Numbered from the stretch's first letter, positions 11,310 to 20,703 are shown. The stretch is 64,000 nucleotides of DNA from Betaproteobacteria bacterium (GCA_013298695.1 JAAFIS010000003.1:186001-250000), one strand, 5' to 3'. Numbers and translations are program-made. The notes: a model not told the origin generated them from the letters alone.

Positions 11310-12272
11310 ATGAATATCATGAGCGAGCGACTAGACGATGAGCTGCGCGAGTTTTTTAAGAGTTCATCAGCGCTGTTCCCGCCGCTTGCCCCCGATGCTT
11401 CCCCGCTCGCGCGTCGCAGTCGATACTGGACCGTGTGCGCCCTTGGCCGCACTGACTTACCGTCGGGCGTCACAATGAACGACGTGACGCTGGATCTAGC
11501 CAGCGGAAAAGTCCGTACGCGGTTGTTCTACGGTCATGACGGCGGCGATGAGCCCGTGCCAACAATCATTTATTTTCACGGCGGTGGCTGGGTTGTCGGC
11601 GACATTGACACTCACACCGGAACCTGTGCCCGCCTTGCGCACGAGGCCAACGCGTTGGTGTGTTCGGTCGACTACCCGCTCGCGCCTGAGGCCCCTTGGA
11701 GAGCAATCACCGACGCTTGTTTCCAGGCGGCCAATGCGATCGCCATGGATCGCATGGCGGCGTCACCTGGCGCGCCCATTGCGATCGCCGGAGACAGTGC
11801 GGGCGCTCACTTAGCTGCGGTCACTGCGCTGCGTGTGCGCGACGAATCTGAGGTCCACCTCGCGTTGCAAGCGCTCATCTATCCGTGTGTTGAGCCACAG
11901 TTCGACACGCCTAGCTACCGCGAATTCGCGGCTGGGCCAGGGCTCACTCGCGTCGACATGCAATGGTATTGGCAACAGTTTGCTGGAGGAGACGTGAATC
12001 TTCCACACGCCGCGATCTCGCCACTGCGCGCAGCGTCGCTCTCTGGGCTGCCTCCTGCATACGTGGTCACTGCGGGATGTGATCCGCTTCGCGACGACGG
12101 GCGCGCGTTTGTTAATGCGTTGCAGTCTGCCCGCGTGATCGCGCATCACGACGAGTTCGAGAGTCTGCCGCACGGTTTTCTGCGGATGTCGAAATATAGT
12201 GATGCAACGCACGCCGCTATCGGCCACATTAATCGTCGCATCGGCGAGATGCTGCGTAGCGCGAACACCTAA
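11310..12272 (+). CDS. HSL-family alpha/beta hydrolase (esterase/lipase)
   Basis: Carboxylesterase-like serine hydrolase of 320 aa without a signal peptide, so probably cytoplasmic. The oxyanion motif HGGGW is near residues 90-94, the nucleophile elbow GDSAGAH holds the catalytic Ser, and D (CDPLRDDG) and H (LPHGFLRM) complete a triad. These are the diagnostics of the hormone-sensitive lipase (type IV) family. The start at 11310 has AGAAAG directly upstream; an ATG three codons later is possible. The next gene begins 6 bp after the stop, so this heads a three-gene run with the TSUP transporter and the glycosyltransferase-like fusion. The substrate is unknown. Confidence 0.88.
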   Translation: MNIMSERLDDELREFFKSSSALFPPLAPDASPLARRSRYWTVCALGRTDLPSGVTMNDVTLDLASGKVRTRLFYGHDGGDEPVPTIIYFHGGGWVVGDIDTHTGTCARLAHEANALVCSVDYPLAPEAPWRAITDACFQAANAIAMDRMAASPGAPIAIAGDSAGAHLAAVTALRVRDESEVHLALQALIYPCVEPQFDTPSYREFAAGPGLTRVDMQWYWQQFAGGDVNLPHAAISPLRAASLSGLPPAYVVTAGCDPLRDDGRAFVNALQSARVIAHHDEFESLPHGFLRMSKYSDATHAAIGHINRRIGEMLRSANT

Positions 12273-12278
12273 CTTCTT

Positions 12279-13037
12279 GTGAGCATCGCTTTTATTTCTG
12301 ATCCTTGGTTCTACGCACTCGCGATTCCTGCGGTGTTGCTCACGGGCATTTCAAAAGCGGGATTTGGTGCCGGCTCAGGCGGTATCGCTGTTCCTATGAT
12401 GAGCCAAGTGGTTGCTCCGAGTGTGGCAGCAGGCGTCACGCTCCCGATTTTGATCGTGATGGATTTGCTTGGGCTGCGCGCCTATCGCGGCAAATGGCGA
12501 ATGGATTTGCTGAAACCGATGATCTTGCCCGCCGTATTCGGCATTGCGCTTGGCGCGCTCATGTTCGGCGTCCTATCGGTGAAAGCCACCAAGGCGTTAC
12601 TCGGCGCAATCGCTGTGTCGTTCGCGATCTATCAATTTGTCCCGACGCTGCGCGATTTGAAAACTTGGCTGCCCAATGCGCTTAGGCCTTGGATTTGGTG
12701 CGGACTCTCGGGCTTTACATCGACGCTTGCGCACGCGGGCGGGCCACCGTGCACGATCTATCTGTGGCCCAAGCGATTGGACCGCATGCAATTCGTTGCC
12801 ACAACGGTTGTGTTTTTTACGATCATCAACCTGGTGAAGCTTCTGCCCTATGCGATGCTCGGCCAACTCAATATTGGGAATCTCGCAACGTCGCTGTTGT
12901 TGATGCCGCTCGCACCTATCGGCGTGTGGCTCGGCGTGCGCTTGAATCGCTGGTTGAGCGAGGTCGCATTCAAGAATGCGATGCTCACGCTCACCTTCAT
13001 TTTTGGTTGCCGACTGCTCTACGAAGGACTCACGTAA
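12279..13037 (+). CDS. TSUP-family membrane transporter (TauE/SafE type)
   Basis: Integral membrane protein of 252 aa with about 7-8 hydrophobic segments and the glycine-rich N-terminal motif TGISKAGFGAGSGGIAVPMM typical of the sulfite/organosulfonate exporter (TSUP) family. Members move small anions such as sulfite, sulfoacetate or 2-oxo acids; the substrate here cannot be read from sequence. The start is GTG at 12279, 6 bp after the esterase stop. Its stop overlaps the next start codon as TAATG, indicating coupled translation. Confidence 0.85.
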   Translation: MSIAFISDPWFYALAIPAVLLTGISKAGFGAGSGGIAVPMMSQVVAPSVAAGVTLPILIVMDLLGLRAYRGKWRMDLLKPMILPAVFGIALGALMFGVLSVKATKALLGAIAVSFAIYQFVPTLRDLKTWLPNALRPWIWCGLSGFTSTLAHAGGPPCTIYLWPKRLDRMQFVATTVVFFTIINLVKLLPYAMLGQLNIGNLATSLLLMPLAPIGVWLGVRLNRWLSEVAFKNAMLTLTFIFGCRLLYEGLT

Positions 13038-15379
13038 TGGCGACAACCCCGACGCTCACAATGGTCGCCGTTGATTGCGCCTATCCGGCGTTGGCAGCTA
13101 AAGCGCTGGCTCGCTCAGCTGCGCTGTTGCCCGTGCAGCATGTGCTGCTTCTCACCGACGCAGCCCTCCAATTCGAAGGCGTAGAAACGGTTCAAATCGC
13201 TCCAATTAAATCGAGAGCTGCTTACTCGCGTTTTCTGTTGAAGGACTTGGCCGCCCACATTGCAACCGACTACGCGCTCATCGTTCAATGGGACGGATTT
13301 GTCATTCACGACAACGCTTTTGCCAAAGAATTTTGGAATTACGATTACGTCGGCGCGAAGTGGCCGCATAAACCCGGAGACTTTCGCGTAGGCAACGGCG
13401 GTTTTTCACTGCGCTCGAAAAAATTGCTCGACGCACTCTGTGACGAAAAATTTAGTTACGTCGATGATGAAAACGAAGACGAAACCATTTGTATTCGCTT
13501 CCGCGAGGATCTAGAAACTCGGTATGGGATTTCATTCGCCAATGAACGTGTAGCGGATCGCTTTGCTTTTGACGTTTCACGTCCGATTGGTCGCACGCTC
13601 GGATTCCACGGTGTGTTCAACTTCTGGCAAGTGCTATCTGACGACGAGCTTGTGGCTTTCGCGCGCTCCGCGCCAGAGGCGATCGCAGAGGGCATGGGCT
13701 TTTTTGCATTGGCAAAAAATCTGACCGACCTCAAGCGCAACGATGTGGCTCGCGAGTTTGTCACTCGCATTCTTGCGTCGAAACCGCACGACGTTCAAGC
13801 GCTTGATTTGAAATCGCGGCTGCAAGTTTCGGCTCATTCTGCTGCTGTGAGCTCGTTGTCTGTCGCAGTAGCGGCAGCGCCCGCAATTACAGCGCCGAAA
13901 TCTAGGAACGATCCCTGTCCGTGCGGCAGCGGCAAACGCTACAAAGAGTGTCACGGAAACACAGTGGCAGCAGCAGGTGGAAGCGCGCTATTCAACGCCG
14001 ACGCAGTCGTTGCCGAAGCGCTGCAACTACATCAGCAGGGAAACGTCGCCGGTGCAGTTGAGCGCTACACGCGCGTGTTGCAACACGCGCCAGAAAATCC
14101 AACCGCGCTTCATTTCATCGGACTCGCGCAGTACCAAAGCGGCCAGCCGAGCGCGGGTATGGAGGCGATGTGGCGCTCGCTCGCAATCGTGAACCAAGAG
14201 CCTGAATTTTTCTCGAACTACAGCGCTGCAGCGTGGACGGCCGGGCGATACGACGAAGGATTGAGCGCCGCGAAGCGTGCGCTTGAACTCAATTCGAATC
14301 ACGTGAATGCCCTCAACAATCTGGGATTTAATCTGCGCTCACTCAATCGCATCGATGAATCGATTGCTGCCTTTGATCGCGCGCTCGCTCTAGCGCCCGA
14401 ATTCGCCTACGCGCGATGGAACAGAACCTTTTCCCTGCTCGCTAAGGGAGATTACGCGAAAGGCTTCGCGGATTACGAATTGCGTTTGCAGTTTCCGCAA
14501 ACCCAACCCAGTGGAAAAATTCCAGCCGCAACGCCGATTTGGAAAGGCGAGGCCGCGAACGGTAAATCGATCTTGATTCTGTGCGAACAGGGGCTAGGCG
14601 ACACATTCATGTTCGCGCGCTTTCTACCGATGGTGGCCGCACGTGGCCTACGCGCTACCTTCGCGGTACAGCGCTCGCAGGTGGCACTGATGCAGCAATC
14701 ATTCCCTGAAGTAACCGTCGTTGCTTTGGGTGATCACGAGTCGATGCGGTTTGATTATTGGGCAGCGCTGTGGTCGCTGGTGCCTGCGCTCGGTGTGACG
14801 TTTGAGCGCCTACCCGCACCAGCTCGTTTTTTGCAAACAAGCAACGCAGCGGTAGAGCAATGGCGCGAACGTCTTCGCACGCTGCCCGCGATAGCCGACA
14901 GTTCTCAAACGACTGCAGGAGCGCTAAAGCGCACGTTGCGCATTGGGATCGTGTGGCAAGGGCAATTCGCAAGCCAAGACAATCAAATGGCGGATCGCTC
15001 GATCGCGCCGCGTCTGATCGAGCGATTCATCAGCGAACACCCCGAGCACCGCTGGGTATCGTTGCAACACGGTGCTGCTCCGTTGCGCGCTGAGCAGGTG
15101 GTGGACTGGACGAGTGAAACGGTTGATTTCACACAGATGGCGGCGTTGATCGACGCTCTTGATTTGGTCATCACCATTGACACCGGCGCTGCCCATCTTG
15201 CTGCGGCACTCGGCGCACGCACCTGGGTACTGTTGCGCGAAGCGGGCGACTGGCGTTACGGCATTGCCGGCGCGCACTGCGCTTGGTCACCCACTATGCG
15301 CCTATTTCGGCAGGATCAGTCTCGCCGCTGGGAGCCGGTGTTCGCTCAAGTTGCAGCTGCGTTGCACGACGAGCGCTGA
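13037..15379 (+). CDS. DUF5672 / SEC-C / TPR / glycosyltransferase-like fusion protein
   Basis: Large soluble protein of 780 aa with four parts. Residues ~1-260 match a DUF5672-type domain (WDGFVI, WPHKPGDFRVGNGGFSLRS), a fold related to sugar transfer. Residues ~290-310 form a SEC-C zinc motif, RNDPCPCGSGKRYKECHG. Residues ~330-490 are tetratricopeptide repeats (ALNNLGFNLRSLNRIDESIA). Residues ~510-780 resemble a GT-B glycosyltransferase such as heptosyltransferase family 9 (SILILCEQGLGDTFMFARF; VITIDTGAAHLAAALGARTW). I start at 13037 because ATG overlaps the TSUP stop and the more upstream frame lies inside that gene. It may modify surface glycans or proteins; the target is unknown. Confidence 0.85.
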   Translation: MATTPTLTMVAVDCAYPALAAKALARSAALLPVQHVLLLTDAALQFEGVETVQIAPIKSRAAYSRFLLKDLAAHIATDYALIVQWDGFVIHDNAFAKEFWNYDYVGAKWPHKPGDFRVGNGGFSLRSKKLLDALCDEKFSYVDDENEDETICIRFREDLETRYGISFANERVADRFAFDVSRPIGRTLGFHGVFNFWQVLSDDELVAFARSAPEAIAEGMGFFALAKNLTDLKRNDVAREFVTRILASKPHDVQALDLKSRLQVSAHSAAVSSLSVAVAAAPAITAPKSRNDPCPCGSGKRYKECHGNTVAAAGGSALFNADAVVAEALQLHQQGNVAGAVERYTRVLQHAPENPTALHFIGLAQYQSGQPSAGMEAMWRSLAIVNQEPEFFSNYSAAAWTAGRYDEGLSAAKRALELNSNHVNALNNLGFNLRSLNRIDESIAAFDRALALAPEFAYARWNRTFSLLAKGDYAKGFADYELRLQFPQTQPSGKIPAATPIWKGEAANGKSILILCEQGLGDTFMFARFLPMVAARGLRATFAVQRSQVALMQQSFPEVTVVALGDHESMRFDYWAALWSLVPALGVTFERLPAPARFLQTSNAAVEQWRERLRTLPAIADSSQTTAGALKRTLRIGIVWQGQFASQDNQMADRSIAPRLIERFISEHPEHRWVSLQHGAAPLRAEQVVDWTSETVDFTQMAALIDALDLVITIDTGAAHLAAALGARTWVLLREAGDWRYGIAGAHCAWSPTMRLFRQDQSRRWEPVFAQVAAALHDER

Positions 15380-15393
15380 GCGGCCCTGTTAAC

Positions 15394-15429
15394 CTCAATC
15401 AGCTCAATCAGCTCAATCAGCTCAATCAG
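15394..15429. repeat. Four tandem copies of a 9-bp unit
   Basis: CTCAATCAG is repeated four times without mismatch between the fusion gene and convergent ugpQ. The last copy overlaps the ugpQ stop codon at 15422-15424, so slippage by whole 9-bp units would not alter the protein except by exchanging which copy holds the stop. Confidence 0.95.
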
Positions 15430-16435
15430 CTTTCGGCAGCCGCAGCCCCGCTTCTTTCATTGCTAAGCGTAGTCGGTCTGGATAGTCGGTGATGATGCCG
15501 TCGACACGCCATTCAATCAGACGCTTCATGTCGGCAGCGTCGTTAACTGTCCACGGAATTACTTTCAGCCCAAGCGCCTGGGTTTCGCGCACCAGCGACT
15601 CGTTCAAATCGCGGAAATTTGGCGACCACACCGCGCCGCCCGCTGCTTTTACAAGTCGTGGGATCGAGGCGTTGTAATCATCGATATCAAATCCAGCTAA
15701 CCACGGCGAAGCTCCGGGTTTTCCGATTTGAACGGTCTCGTTTGTGCCTTGCTGGTTGGTGAGATAGACCGTCGCAATTTCAGGTGCACTCGACTGCGCG
15801 ATGCGCAGCGTTCGCCAATCAAACGACTGAATCGTGGTCCGCGCCGAGAGCTTCGCGCGACGAATTTCAGCGATCAGCGCCGTGACCATGGCCTCGGGAG
15901 AGGCGGTTTCATCCGGCGCAAGCGGTGATAGCTTGGTTTCGATGTTGAAGCGAACATTGCCCGCGTTTCGTTTCTGAACAAGTTCAAACAGCGATCGCAA
16001 CGCGGCGATTCGCTCGCCGTCACGTGCAGATTGCGTTGCGAACGGTTTCCCATATGCGCTTTCAACGTTTATGCGGCCGACGTCGAACTGCTGCAGCTGG
16101 GCGAACGTAAGCGACGCGATTGCGTTGCCGCGTTGAGGCAAAAATTTTCCAGTCGCGTCGCGCGTGATGTCGGGATTGAGCGTGCGATCGTGATAGATCA
16201 CCACCACATTGTCTTTCGTCAAACCGATATCCAGCTCCAGCGTGGTCACACCAAGCTCTAGCGCGCGTTCAAACGCTGCTAGCGTGTTTTCAGGGGCTAG
16301 GCCGCGCGCACCACGGTGACCTTGCAAATCGAAACTTGAAGTTGCGCACCCCGTAAGCATTAGCAGAAGCGCGCACGTGGCCCCTAGTTTGATTCGCGTC
16401 ATCAGCGAGTTAGCGGGCAGCTGCAGCGTTTGCAT
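15422..16435 (-). CDS. ugpQ: Glycerophosphodiester phosphodiesterase, predicted lipoprotein
   Basis: Hydrolyses glycerophosphodiesters to glycerol-3-phosphate and an alcohol. GDPD domain hallmarks are QGHRGARGLAPENTLAAF near the N-terminus, the metal-binding LELDIGLTKD and VIYHDRTL. A hydrophobic segment ends in the lipobox LTGC, predicting an anchored lipoprotein. The start at 16435 has a strong GGAGG 9 nt upstream and gives a 337-aa precursor whose 5' end overlaps the kef gene by 26 bp. An internal ATG at 16402 gives a tidier signal peptide but has no evident ribosome site. It is last gene of the pth-kef-ugpQ operon. Confidence 0.9.
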   Translation of the reverse strand: MQTLQLPANSLMTRIKLGATCALLLMLTGCATSSFDLQGHRGARGLAPENTLAAFERALELGVTTLELDIGLTKDNVVVIYHDRTLNPDITRDATGKFLPQRGNAIASLTFAQLQQFDVGRINVESAYGKPFATQSARDGERIAALRSLFELVQKRNAGNVRFNIETKLSPLAPDETASPEAMVTALIAEIRRAKLSARTTIQSFDWRTLRIAQSSAPEIATVYLTNQQGTNETVQIGKPGASPWLAGFDIDDYNASIPRLVKAAGGAVWSPNFRDLNESLVRETQALGLKVIPWTVNDAADMKRLIEWRVDGIITDYPDRLRLAMKEAGLRLPKAD

Positions 16436-18233
16436 TTTCTAGATCCTCCGGCGCTTGTTCGGCGCTTCGCCCCTCGGCCTCCGCGTCCGCGCGCAAAATG
16501 TCATCGAGTTGAGCGCGCGCTTCTTTCGAGAGCGCGACCAGTTTTTCGTCATCGCGGAAAATAGCCTGTTGGCGAGCAAGTAAATCAGCATCGTGTTTCA
16601 CAAATGTGGCAACCGTGCGCTCGATTTGTTCGGGTGACTCATCGAGTTGCGCGAGCAAATCTTTGGTTAATTCAATGCTTGACCAGAATGTCTCGCGCAT
16701 CGGATTGTCAACGCCCAACTCGCGCAGTTGCATCGCGTGAGTCCGATTGCGAGCACGAGCGAGCACGGTAACCGTGGGAAAAGTTTTTCGCACGAGTTCG
16801 GTAATGGTCAGCGCAGCTTCTGCATCGTCGACGCAGACCACGAAAAACTTCGCATCCTGAGTTTTCGCTGCGCGTAGAAGGTCTAGTTTGGTTGCGTCGC
16901 CGTAATAAATTTTGTTACCAAACCTGCGCACCGAATCAACATGGTCAGATGCCGCATCGAGCGCGGTAAATTTGATGCCGCGCATGTTCAAAATGCGTCC
17001 GACGATTTGGCCAACTCGTCCGAAGCCCGCGATGATGACTGGCGTTGCCGGGTCATCGATTCGATCAAACGGCGCGGGCGTGTCTTGGCCAGCAAGCCAA
17101 GGCGCTAAAAGCTTGTCGTGAACCATCCAGATTAATGGCGCAAGTACGATCGTCAGCGCAACTGCAATCGTTAATATTTCAGCGTGTTCGGCACTAATGA
17201 GTTTGCCGCTTTGCGCCGCAGTGAAAATAACAAATGCAAACTCACCGCCCACGGCAAGCGCGATCGCCTGCGGACGCGCAATGCGGTCCTCCGCGCGCAG
17301 CACGAACCTGCGAAACACATAAAAAACGATGGCCTTCAGCGCAAAAATACCGGCCGCGATGCCCACGATCAACGCGGGCTGTGACGCGAGCAATTGCAAA
17401 TTTACGCTCATGCCGACTGCCATAAAAAACAGGCCTAGCAACAGTGCTTCAAAGGGTTCAATACTGGCTTCAAGTTCGTGGCGAAATTGACTCTCCGCGA
17501 GCAAGACGCCCGCTAGAAAAGCGCCGAGTGTCGACGGCAGACCGACAAGCCCCATCAACCATGCGAGCCCAACGGTTGTGAGTAACGCAGCGGCGGTGAA
17601 TATTTCGCGTGAACCGAATCTCGACACGTATTTGAACAACAACGACAAAACAGGTTTGCCGAGCGCAATTACGGCGATGATCGTGAGCAAGGCAGGCCAT
17701 CCCGGCGGCTTGGCGCCGCTCGCGCTGCCACCGAGAAACGCGAGCAACGCGAGAATCGGAATGACGCTCAAGTCTTGAAACAAAAGTACCGCGAACGATT
17801 GCCGACCGTATTCCGATTCCAGTTCTCCGCGCTCGGCAAGAAAAGGAAGCAGGAACGCGGTGGACGTCATTGCGAGCGCGATTCCAATGACCACGCTGGC
17901 TACTGGCGTCGCACCAAAAAACCACGCCGCGATCGCAAGGGCTGTGCTGCAGGCAGCCACTTGTAGCGTCCCCAAGCCAAAAACTGATGCGCGTAGCGCC
18001 CAAAGCCGTTCACGCTGCAACTCTAAGCCGATTAAAAACAGTAGCAACGTAACGCCGAGTTCTGCGGTGTGCAGAATAGTTTCAGGTTCGCTCACCACCG
18101 CAAAAACGGAAGGACCGATCAACACGCCCGCGACTAAATAGCCGAGCACCGAACCCAGGCCCAGTTTTTTAAAGATTGGCACCAAGATGACCGCAGCGGC
18201 GAGCAAGGATGCGGCGGTGGCGAGCGCGTTCAT
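16410..18233 (-). CDS. Kef-type monovalent cation:proton antiporter (CPA2) with TrkA-N domain
   Basis: Membrane antiporter of 607 aa. Residues ~1-385 form the CPA2 exchanger with about 12-13 hydrophobic segments and the conserved GAFLAGVLLAESQFRHELE. A TrkA-N (RCK) nucleotide-binding domain follows, with VIIAGFGRVGQIVGR near residue 410. The C-terminal ~80 residues are charged and helical. This matches KefB/KefC-like potassium efflux proteins gated by glutathione adducts or NAD(H); gating here is not demonstrated and no KefF/KefG partner is adjacent. The start at 18233 overlaps the pth stop as ATGA. A longer frame to 18302 would lie inside pth and is not used. Confidence 0.9.
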   Translation of the reverse strand: MNALATAASLLAAAVILVPIFKKLGLGSVLGYLVAGVLIGPSVFAVVSEPETILHTAELGVTLLLFLIGLELQRERLWALRASVFGLGTLQVAACSTALAIAAWFFGATPVASVVIGIALAMTSTAFLLPFLAERGELESEYGRQSFAVLLFQDLSVIPILALLAFLGGSASGAKPPGWPALLTIIAVIALGKPVLSLLFKYVSRFGSREIFTAAALLTTVGLAWLMGLVGLPSTLGAFLAGVLLAESQFRHELEASIEPFEALLLGLFFMAVGMSVNLQLLASQPALIVGIAAGIFALKAIVFYVFRRFVLRAEDRIARPQAIALAVGGEFAFVIFTAAQSGKLISAEHAEILTIAVALTIVLAPLIWMVHDKLLAPWLAGQDTPAPFDRIDDPATPVIIAGFGRVGQIVGRILNMRGIKFTALDAASDHVDSVRRFGNKIYYGDATKLDLLRAAKTQDAKFFVVCVDDAEAALTITELVRKTFPTVTVLARARNRTHAMQLRELGVDNPMRETFWSSIELTKDLLAQLDESPEQIERTVATFVKHDADLLARQQAIFRDDEKLVALSKEARAQLDDILRADAEAEGRSAEQAPEDLENANAAAAR

Positions 18234-18841
18234 GCGGCGGCTTTCTTGGTGTGCAGGCGGTGACCCGCGAGATCGTTCTCGCCTTTTGTTAGTAGCGGCC
18301 AAACCGAGAGCGCGCGCTCAATCGCAGCTTCAATCTCGGTTTGTTCTTCGCGTCGAGGTCGCTCTAGCACCCAATCCACAACCTGCCTTTGCGGTGTCGC
18401 CGAATCTCGTGGGTGACCAATACCAATACGCAGTCGCCAGTAGTTTGGGGTGCCGAGCTTTGCGTGGATGTCGCGCAATCCGTTGTGACCGGCGTGACCG
18501 CCGCCGAACTTCAGTTTGACTTCACCGGCGGCTAGATCAAGTTCGTCATGCGCAACGAGCACCGATTCCGGCGCGATGTCGTAGAACTTTGCAACCGCGG
18601 CCACTGCCGTGCCCGACAAATTCATGAACGTTTGCGGAAGCAGCACGCGAACGTTGGCGAAATCGCCCGTTCCTCGCGCGACCCATCCGCTAAATTTTTT
18701 CTCTGGCGCAAGCGATCCACCGATTTCATGCGCGACATCTTCAGCGAACCAAAAACCGGCGTTGTGGCGAGTTTTCTCATAGTCTGCGCCCGGATTGCCA
18801 AGGCCGACAAGGAGAAGGATGGGGGACGAAGGAGCGGTCAT
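18230..18841 (-). CDS. pth: Peptidyl-tRNA hydrolase
   Basis: Releases peptides from prematurely dropped peptidyl-tRNAs, an essential recycling step. The 203-aa protein shows LLVGLGNPGADYEKTRHNAGFWF with the catalytic His in RHNAG, the substrate-binding FMNLSG, and HDELDLAAGEVKLKFGGGHAGHNGLR near residues 95-120. I start at 18841 (MTAPSSP), since the upstream in-frame start at 18886 adds residues not seen in the family. It is first of the operon with kef and ugpQ. A GGGC/GCCC element lies between it and the upstream dioxygenase gene. Confidence 0.95.
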   Translation of the reverse strand: MTAPSSPILLLVGLGNPGADYEKTRHNAGFWFAEDVAHEIGGSLAPEKKFSGWVARGTGDFANVRVLLPQTFMNLSGTAVAAVAKFYDIAPESVLVAHDELDLAAGEVKLKFGGGHAGHNGLRDIHAKLGTPNYWRLRIGIGHPRDSATPQRQVVDWVLERPRREEQTEIEAAIERALSVWPLLTKGENDLAGHRLHTKKAAA

Positions 18842-18929
18842 AGCACGAAGTGTATTGAGCCGTGCGAATGCGAGGGGCGTCCACACAATTTGAACGTGTG
18901 AACTATCGAATCCTAGAGAAACAGCTAGG

Positions 18930-19015
18930 ACAGCTTTGAAAATTGGCGTTACGACGTAAAACTACAATAATCAAAATATTACTTAATATCTTGTATCGCC
19001 CAATTGAATCGGGGA
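18930..19015. repeat. 58-bp GGGC/GCCC intergenic element, copy C
   Basis: The degenerate first palindrome (GCTTTGAAAATTGGCG) is followed 65-66 bp later by TATCGCCCAATTGAATCGGGG. The core from GGC at 18945 to GCCC ending 19001 is about 58 bp. The interior is very AT-rich. It lies between two minus-strand genes. Confidence 0.6.
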
Positions 19016-19028
19016 GAAATGTAAAAAG

Positions 19029-19844
19029 CTATTGTGTTTCGATGCTGCGTTCAAGATCTAGTGTCGCGCCAAACACGAACGAATCCATTGAAATAGCACC
19101 GTGCTCGATGCCGCCGTCGATCACGGTGTACGGCGAAATTGTTTGTGCAGCACCCAGAGCAAACGCGAGCGGCAAAAAATGTTCTGACGTGGGGTGCGAA
19201 GCTCGTGCGTTCGGCGCGAGTTCGAGTGCGTGCGCCGCCGCGTCGGTGTCGCCTCGATGCAGTGCATCGTGAATCCAGGCAACAAATGAGCTCGCCGACG
19301 AATCAACTGTGGACGAGTGAAACCGCATGTTCCTCAGGTTGTGAGTCAAGCTTCCTGATCCAATGATGAGCACGTTTTCGATCGCCAGTGGCGCGAGCGC
19401 TCGACCGATCGCAAGCGCTGTATCGGCGTCAGCGCTAAACGGCAATGACACCTGTACCACCGGTATGTCAGCGGCAGGAAACACATGCATTAACGGCACC
19501 CACGCACCGTGATCACGCCCAACCTGAGCATCGAGCGCTGCTGCAATGCCTGCGGAAGTTAACTGCGTACAGATTTTGCTCGCGAGCTCGGGTGCACCCG
19601 GAGCGCGATATTGCAACGAATAAAGCGGATCAGGAAATCCGGAAAAATCATGGATTGTTTCGGGCTGCATCGCCGCGCCAATACGTACTTCAGGTGTCAT
19701 CCAATGCGGCGACATCACAATGATCGCGCTCGGCTTTATAAGCGTGCGCCCAAGCGCGCCTAACAGCGCACCCGCACGACCGGGCGAGAGCGCAAAGGTC
19801 GGTGCACCGTGTGAAACAAACAAAACAGGCTGCTGAATATTCAT
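19029..19844 (-). CDS. ygiD: Class III extradiol ring-cleavage dioxygenase (4,5-DOPA dioxygenase type)
   Basis: Non-heme metal enzyme of the LigB/DODA superfamily, 271 aa. Visible hallmarks are FVSHGAPTFALSPG at the N-terminus, IIVMSPHWMTPEVR, DHGAWVPLMHVFPAADIP and GSGSLTHNLRNM, which hold the conserved metal-binding and active-site histidines. Members cleave catechol-type rings such as L-DOPA; the physiological substrate in bacteria is uncertain. The gene stands alone on the minus strand, 58 bp downstream of the NRDE gene, with an element copy after it. Confidence 0.9.
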   Translation of the reverse strand: MNIQQPVLFVSHGAPTFALSPGRAGALLGALGRTLIKPSAIIVMSPHWMTPEVRIGAAMQPETIHDFSGFPDPLYSLQYRAPGAPELASKICTQLTSAGIAAALDAQVGRDHGAWVPLMHVFPAADIPVVQVSLPFSADADTALAIGRALAPLAIENVLIIGSGSLTHNLRNMRFHSSTVDSSASSFVAWIHDALHRGDTDAAAHALELAPNARASHPTSEHFLPLAFALGAAQTISPYTVIDGGIEHGAISMDSFVFGATLDLERSIETQ

Positions 19845-19902
19845 AGCGGCGAGGATATCGCGCTCCGTGGAAACTGGCGATTGGACTCCGCCTTAACGAG
19901 AC

Positions 19903-20703
19903 TTAGCCAATCGAAAACGAAAATTCAACTCGCGACGCATCGATGCAATCTGCGGTGTGCGTCGCTTCTTCAACGAACACGTGTTGATTGCGAACGACGA
20001 CCAATGTGCTGCAGCGCGTGCCGTAATCGGCGAGCGTCGGCGGCGACTCAGCGCGCGCGGTGTTGCGAATGAAAATGGGTGAGAGCGCGCGCTCCCAGGG
20101 AAGTGGCACTCCCGTCGCAGGAAGCTCATCGTCGGGCGCTGGCGTTTCATCGCGCAACACGTTTCGTAGCGCCTCAAGTCGCGATGGCGAATCGGTTGCG
20201 GCCGCAATTGCAAAGCGCTGTTTGAGGCGAGAGACTTTCGGCCACGGCGTATCGAGCGATGCGTTCGACACGGCGTAGTGTCCGGCGTCGAGCGCACGCG
20301 GCACTCGCTCAACGCTGTTCAAAAACCAAAGTGACCGTTCCTGCGCGGCAAGTGTGCCGAGCATCAGGTTAAATCCGGCGAAGGTATCGGCCACTGCGGC
20401 GACCCGCGCAAGGTAGGTTTCTGGGGGTTGATCGCTTTCGAGAAAACCAAGCGGCAATTCGCCCCGTGAACGTGCGGCCGTTTTCGGTTTCGAGCCGTCA
20501 CGCACGTTGGTGACCATCGCGAAGCGACCTTCACGCGTGATGCCAAGCCAGGTGCCACCGGCCATCTCATCTTGACCCATCAGTACTCTAGAGTTACGCC
20601 AGGTCATGACTGAGCTTGAGCGGGAAAAAAACTCATCTCGATTAGCGGCGATTACGATATCGTCGCCCAATCTATGCGGCCATTGAATAACACAGATGCA
20701 CAT
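19903..20703 (-). CDS. NRDE family protein (TANGO2-like)
   Basis: Protein of 266 aa belonging to the NRDE/TANGO2 family, recognised by the namesake motif AANRDEFFSR near residue 19 and by GGTWLGITREGRFAMVTNVR. The N-terminal cysteines (MCIC) are typical of the family, whose fold resembles Ntn-hydrolases. Eukaryotic TANGO2 has been linked to heme or lipid handling; the bacterial role is unknown. The start at 20703 begins directly with the conserved MCICVI. The gene is divergent from an IclR regulator across a 170-bp gap. Confidence 0.88.
   Translation of the reverse strand: MCICVIQWPHRLGDDIVIAANRDEFFSRSSSVMTWRNSRVLMGQDEMAGGTWLGITREGRFAMVTNVRDGSKPKTAARSRGELPLGFLESDQPPETYLARVAAVADTFAGFNLMLGTLAAQERSLWFLNSVERVPRALDAGHYAVSNASLDTPWPKVSRLKQRFAIAAATDSPSRLEALRNVLRDETPAPDDELPATGVPLPWERALSPIFIRNTARAESPPTLADYGTRCSTLVVVRNQHVFVEEATHTADCIDASRVEFSFSIG

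Noticed and set aside
12689-13036. N-terminal extension of the DUF5672 fusion gene
   Set aside because: This stretch is another frame of the TSUP gene; the ATG at 13037 overlapping the TSUP stop is a natural coupled start.
20655-20685. A CGCCCAATCTATGCGGCC stretch resembling the right end of the 58-bp elements
   Set aside because: It lies inside the NRDE coding sequence just after the start, has no partner 58 bp away, and encodes a normal part of that protein.
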